Positions 5,089-6,614 of a stretch of DNA of 6,614 nucleotides are shown piece by piece. Within the stretch, counting starts at the first letter, position 1. Every line of letters starts with the position of its first letter. Both the position numbers and the translations under genes were made by a program. Origin of the DNA: an uncultured Eubacteriales bacterium. Lineage in GTDB: Bacteria; Bacillota; Clostridia; Oscillospirales; Oscillospiraceae. The stretch spans positions 1 to 6,614 of the forward strand of contig USGS01000079.1 of assembly GCA_900554275.1 (NCBI GenBank), read 5' to 3'. Under the pieces are notes generated by a model. The model made no database searches. It had not been told where the DNA came from and saw nothing but the letters and a program-made list of their open reading frames with translations.

Positions 5089-5757
5089 ATGTATCGCATT
5101 TTTGTGGTGGAGGATGACCGCACCATCGCCCGGGAGGTCTGCCGTCTGGCGGAGAGCTGGGGCATGGAGGCCAAGAGCGCCGAGGATCTTCGGGCTGTGA
5201 CGGAGGAGGCGGCGGCCTACGAGCCGCATCTGATCATCATGGACATCGGTCTGCCGTTTTTTGACGGGTATCACTGGTGCAGGGAGCTGCGGAAGCAGAC
5301 GGCCGCGCCCATCCTGTTCCTGTCATCGGCGGCGGACAACATGAGCGTCATCATGGCGGTGAACATGGGCGGCGACGATTTCGTGGCCAAGCCCTTCGAC
5401 GGAGGCGTGCTGATGGCCAAGGTGCGTTCCCTGCTGCGGCGGTGCTACGACATGGCCGCCGAGCCGGTGCTGGAGTGTCGGGGCGCACGGCTGCGCAGCG
5501 GCGACCAGAAGCTGGACTACAACGGCCAGGCGGTGGAGCTGACGAAGAACGAGTACCGCATCCTCAGCTGTCTCATGGAGAGCAGCGGCAGGGTGGTGAG
5601 CCGGGAAAAGCTGATGGAGCGGCTGTGGGAGACAGACAGCTTCGTGGACGAGAACACCCTCACCGTGAACATCGGCCGTCTGCGGAAAAAGCTGGACGCC
5701 GCCGGTCTGCCGGGGTTCATCACCACCCGGGTGGGCCTGGGCTATATGGTGGGGTGA
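5089..5757 (+). CDS. OmpR-family response regulator, BceR-like
   Basis: The 222-residue protein is a cytoplasmic transcription regulator. The receiver domain (1-~115) has the acidic pair Glu8-Asp9-Asp10, the phospho-acceptor Asp52 (IIMDIGLPFFDGYHW), Ser79 at the switch position and Lys101 (AKPF). The winged-helix DNA-binding domain (about 135-222) ends ITTRVGLGYMV, typical of OmpR/PhoB regulators. The sequences FFDGYHWCRELRK and FLSSAADNMSVIMA are very like BceR/VirR regulators of Firmicutes, which respond to peptide antibiotics acting on the cell wall and control their cognate ABC transporter genes. The partner kinase starts 5 bases after the stop, so the two are co-transcribed. The specific stimulus is unknown. 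Confidence 0.94.
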   Translation: MYRIFVVEDDRTIAREVCRLAESWGMEAKSAEDLRAVTEEAAAYEPHLIIMDIGLPFFDGYHWCRELRKQTAAPILFLSSAADNMSVIMAVNMGGDDFVAKPFDGGVLMAKVRSLLRRCYDMAAEPVLECRGARLRSGDQKLDYNGQAVELTKNEYRILSCLMESSGRVVSREKLMERLWETDSFVDENTLTVNIGRLRKKLDAAGLPGFITTRVGLGYMVG

Positions 5758-5762
5758 GGGCC

Positions 5763-6614
5763 ATGCTGACCGGATATCTGCGGCAGCGGCGCAGGACGCT
5801 GCTGGCGTTTTTCCTGTTCGGCGGCATCTTCGCCGCCGCCTTCGCCCTGTACCAGCTGCCGCTGCGGGCGGTGGCCTATCCCTTTGTGCTGTGCGCCGCC
5901 GCCGGGGCGGTGCTGCTGGCCCTGGACTATCGCCGGGTCCTGCGGCAGCACCGGCGGCTGGAGCTGCTGCGGCAGCTGCCGGAGGAGCTGGCCGACGCCC
6001 TGCCCCCGGCGGACACGGTGAAGGAGGCCGACTACCGCAGCCTTGTGACCCTGCTGGCGGAAAGCCGCCGGGCCATCCGCACCCAGGAGGAGCAGCGCTA
6101 CGGCGACATGGTGGACTACTATACCATGTGGGCCCACCAGATCAAAACCCCCATTGCCTCCATGCGCCTGACCCTGCAGAACGAGGACTCCGGCCTGGCC
6201 CGCTCCCTGTCCGGGGATCTGATGCGGGTGGAGCAGTATGTGGAGATGGTGCTGGTGTTCCTGCGGCTGGACAGCAGCACAACCGACTATGTGATCCGCT
6301 CCCACAGCCTGGACGATATCGTGCGCCCGGCGGTGCGGAAGTTCGCCGGGGAGTTCATCCGCCGCCGTCTGCGGCTGGACTATCAGTCCCTGGACCGCAC
6401 CGTGGTCACCGACGCCAAGTGGCTGGGCTTCGTGGTGGAGCAGGTGCTGTCCAACGCCCTGAAATACACCGCAAGCGGCTCCGTGACCATCGCCATGGAC
6501 GGCGATGACCTGTGCATCCGGGACACCGGCATGGGCATCGCACCGGAGGACCTGCCCCGGATCTTCGACCGGGGGTTCACGGGCCTCAACGGCCGCCGGG
6601 ACACCCGGGCCAGC
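5763..6614 (+). CDS. Intramembrane-sensing histidine kinase, BceS-like (3' end outside window)
   Basis: The frame is open from ATG 5763 to the window end (284 codons seen). Two membrane segments (about residues 12-30 and 36-54) are joined by a loop of only about five residues, so there is no outside sensor domain. The kinase core follows: H box with phospho-acceptor His125 (MWAHQIKTPIASMRL), N box with Asn231 (VLSNALKYT), G1 box DTGMGI (254-259) and F-box IFDRGFTG (267-274). The G2 box and C terminus are beyond the edge, roughly the last 50 residues if it has usual family length. Such kinases read the activity of a BceAB-type ABC transporter, which often lies next downstream. ATG 5763 is preferred; an in-frame GTG at 5754 overlapping the regulator stop is a less likely alternative. 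Confidence 0.93.
   Translation, partial: MLTGYLRQRRRTLLAFFLFGGIFAAAFALYQLPLRAVAYPFVLCAAAGAVLLALDYRRVLRQHRRLELLRQLPEELADALPPADTVKEADYRSLVTLLAESRRAIRTQEEQRYGDMVDYYTMWAHQIKTPIASMRLTLQNEDSGLARSLSGDLMRVEQYVEMVLVFLRLDSSTTDYVIRSHSLDDIVRPAVRKFAGEFIRRRLRLDYQSLDRTVVTDAKWLGFVVEQVLSNALKYTASGSVTIAMDGDDLCIRDTGMGIAPEDLPRIFDRGFTGLNGRRDTRAS

Noticed and set aside
5742..6305. 187-codon minus-strand frame and a 205-codon plus frame at 5891-6508
   Set aside because: Both overlap the histidine kinase, whose frame carries ordered H, N, G1 and F boxes; the others are Gln/His- or Pro/Gly/Ala-rich shadows.

Overview
The window looks like a chromosomal segment of a GC-rich, anaerobic, gut-type Clostridia, probably in the Oscillospiraceae/Flavonifractor-Oscillibacter neighbourhood. 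This is an inference from four things: high-GC Firmicutes-style genes with strong AAAGGAG/GGAGG ribosome sites, a clostridial ferredoxin-like protein, an ECF sigma factor paired with a single-pass anti-sigma protein, and a BceRS-type two-component system. No phage, plasmid, CRISPR, rRNA or tRNA was recognised.

Layout. (1) 2-856 (+): the C-terminal part of a TrkH-type potassium transporter, cut by the window start. (2) 857-1393: a 537-base stretch without a gene, filled with long imperfect palindromes: a 160-bp hairpin element just after the trkH stop, a 36-base hairpin, and a ~277-bp element with 27-base terminal inverted repeats that contains two further palindromes. (3) 1394-2080 (+): a 228-residue two-cluster ferredoxin-type protein with a conserved-looking C-terminal domain. 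(4) 2098-2126: a strong, probably bidirectional terminator between convergent genes. (5) 2143-3721 (-): an ECF sigma factor gene overlapping the gene for its likely membrane-anchored anti-sigma partner. (6) 3877-4809 (-): cysK, with a strong terminator downstream and a ~150-base leader upstream that holds a possible 13-codon leader peptide ending in Cys-stop. (7) 4940-5081: a divergent control region with two sigma-A-type promoters and two inverted repeats. (8) 5089-6614 (+): an OmpR-family response regulator and an intramembrane-sensing histidine kinase, the latter cut by the window end.

How the genes work together. The clear functional units are the sigma/anti-sigma pair and the response regulator/kinase pair, both envelope-stress signalling modules by family. 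In known systems of the BceRS type an ABC transporter follows the kinase and does the sensing; that would lie beyond the right edge. cysK makes cysteine from O-acetylserine and sulfide, and its leader and operator-like repeat suggest regulation by sulfur or cysteine supply. The genes themselves belong to known families. The most unusual material is non-coding: the related palindromic elements in 857-1366 and the cysK leader.
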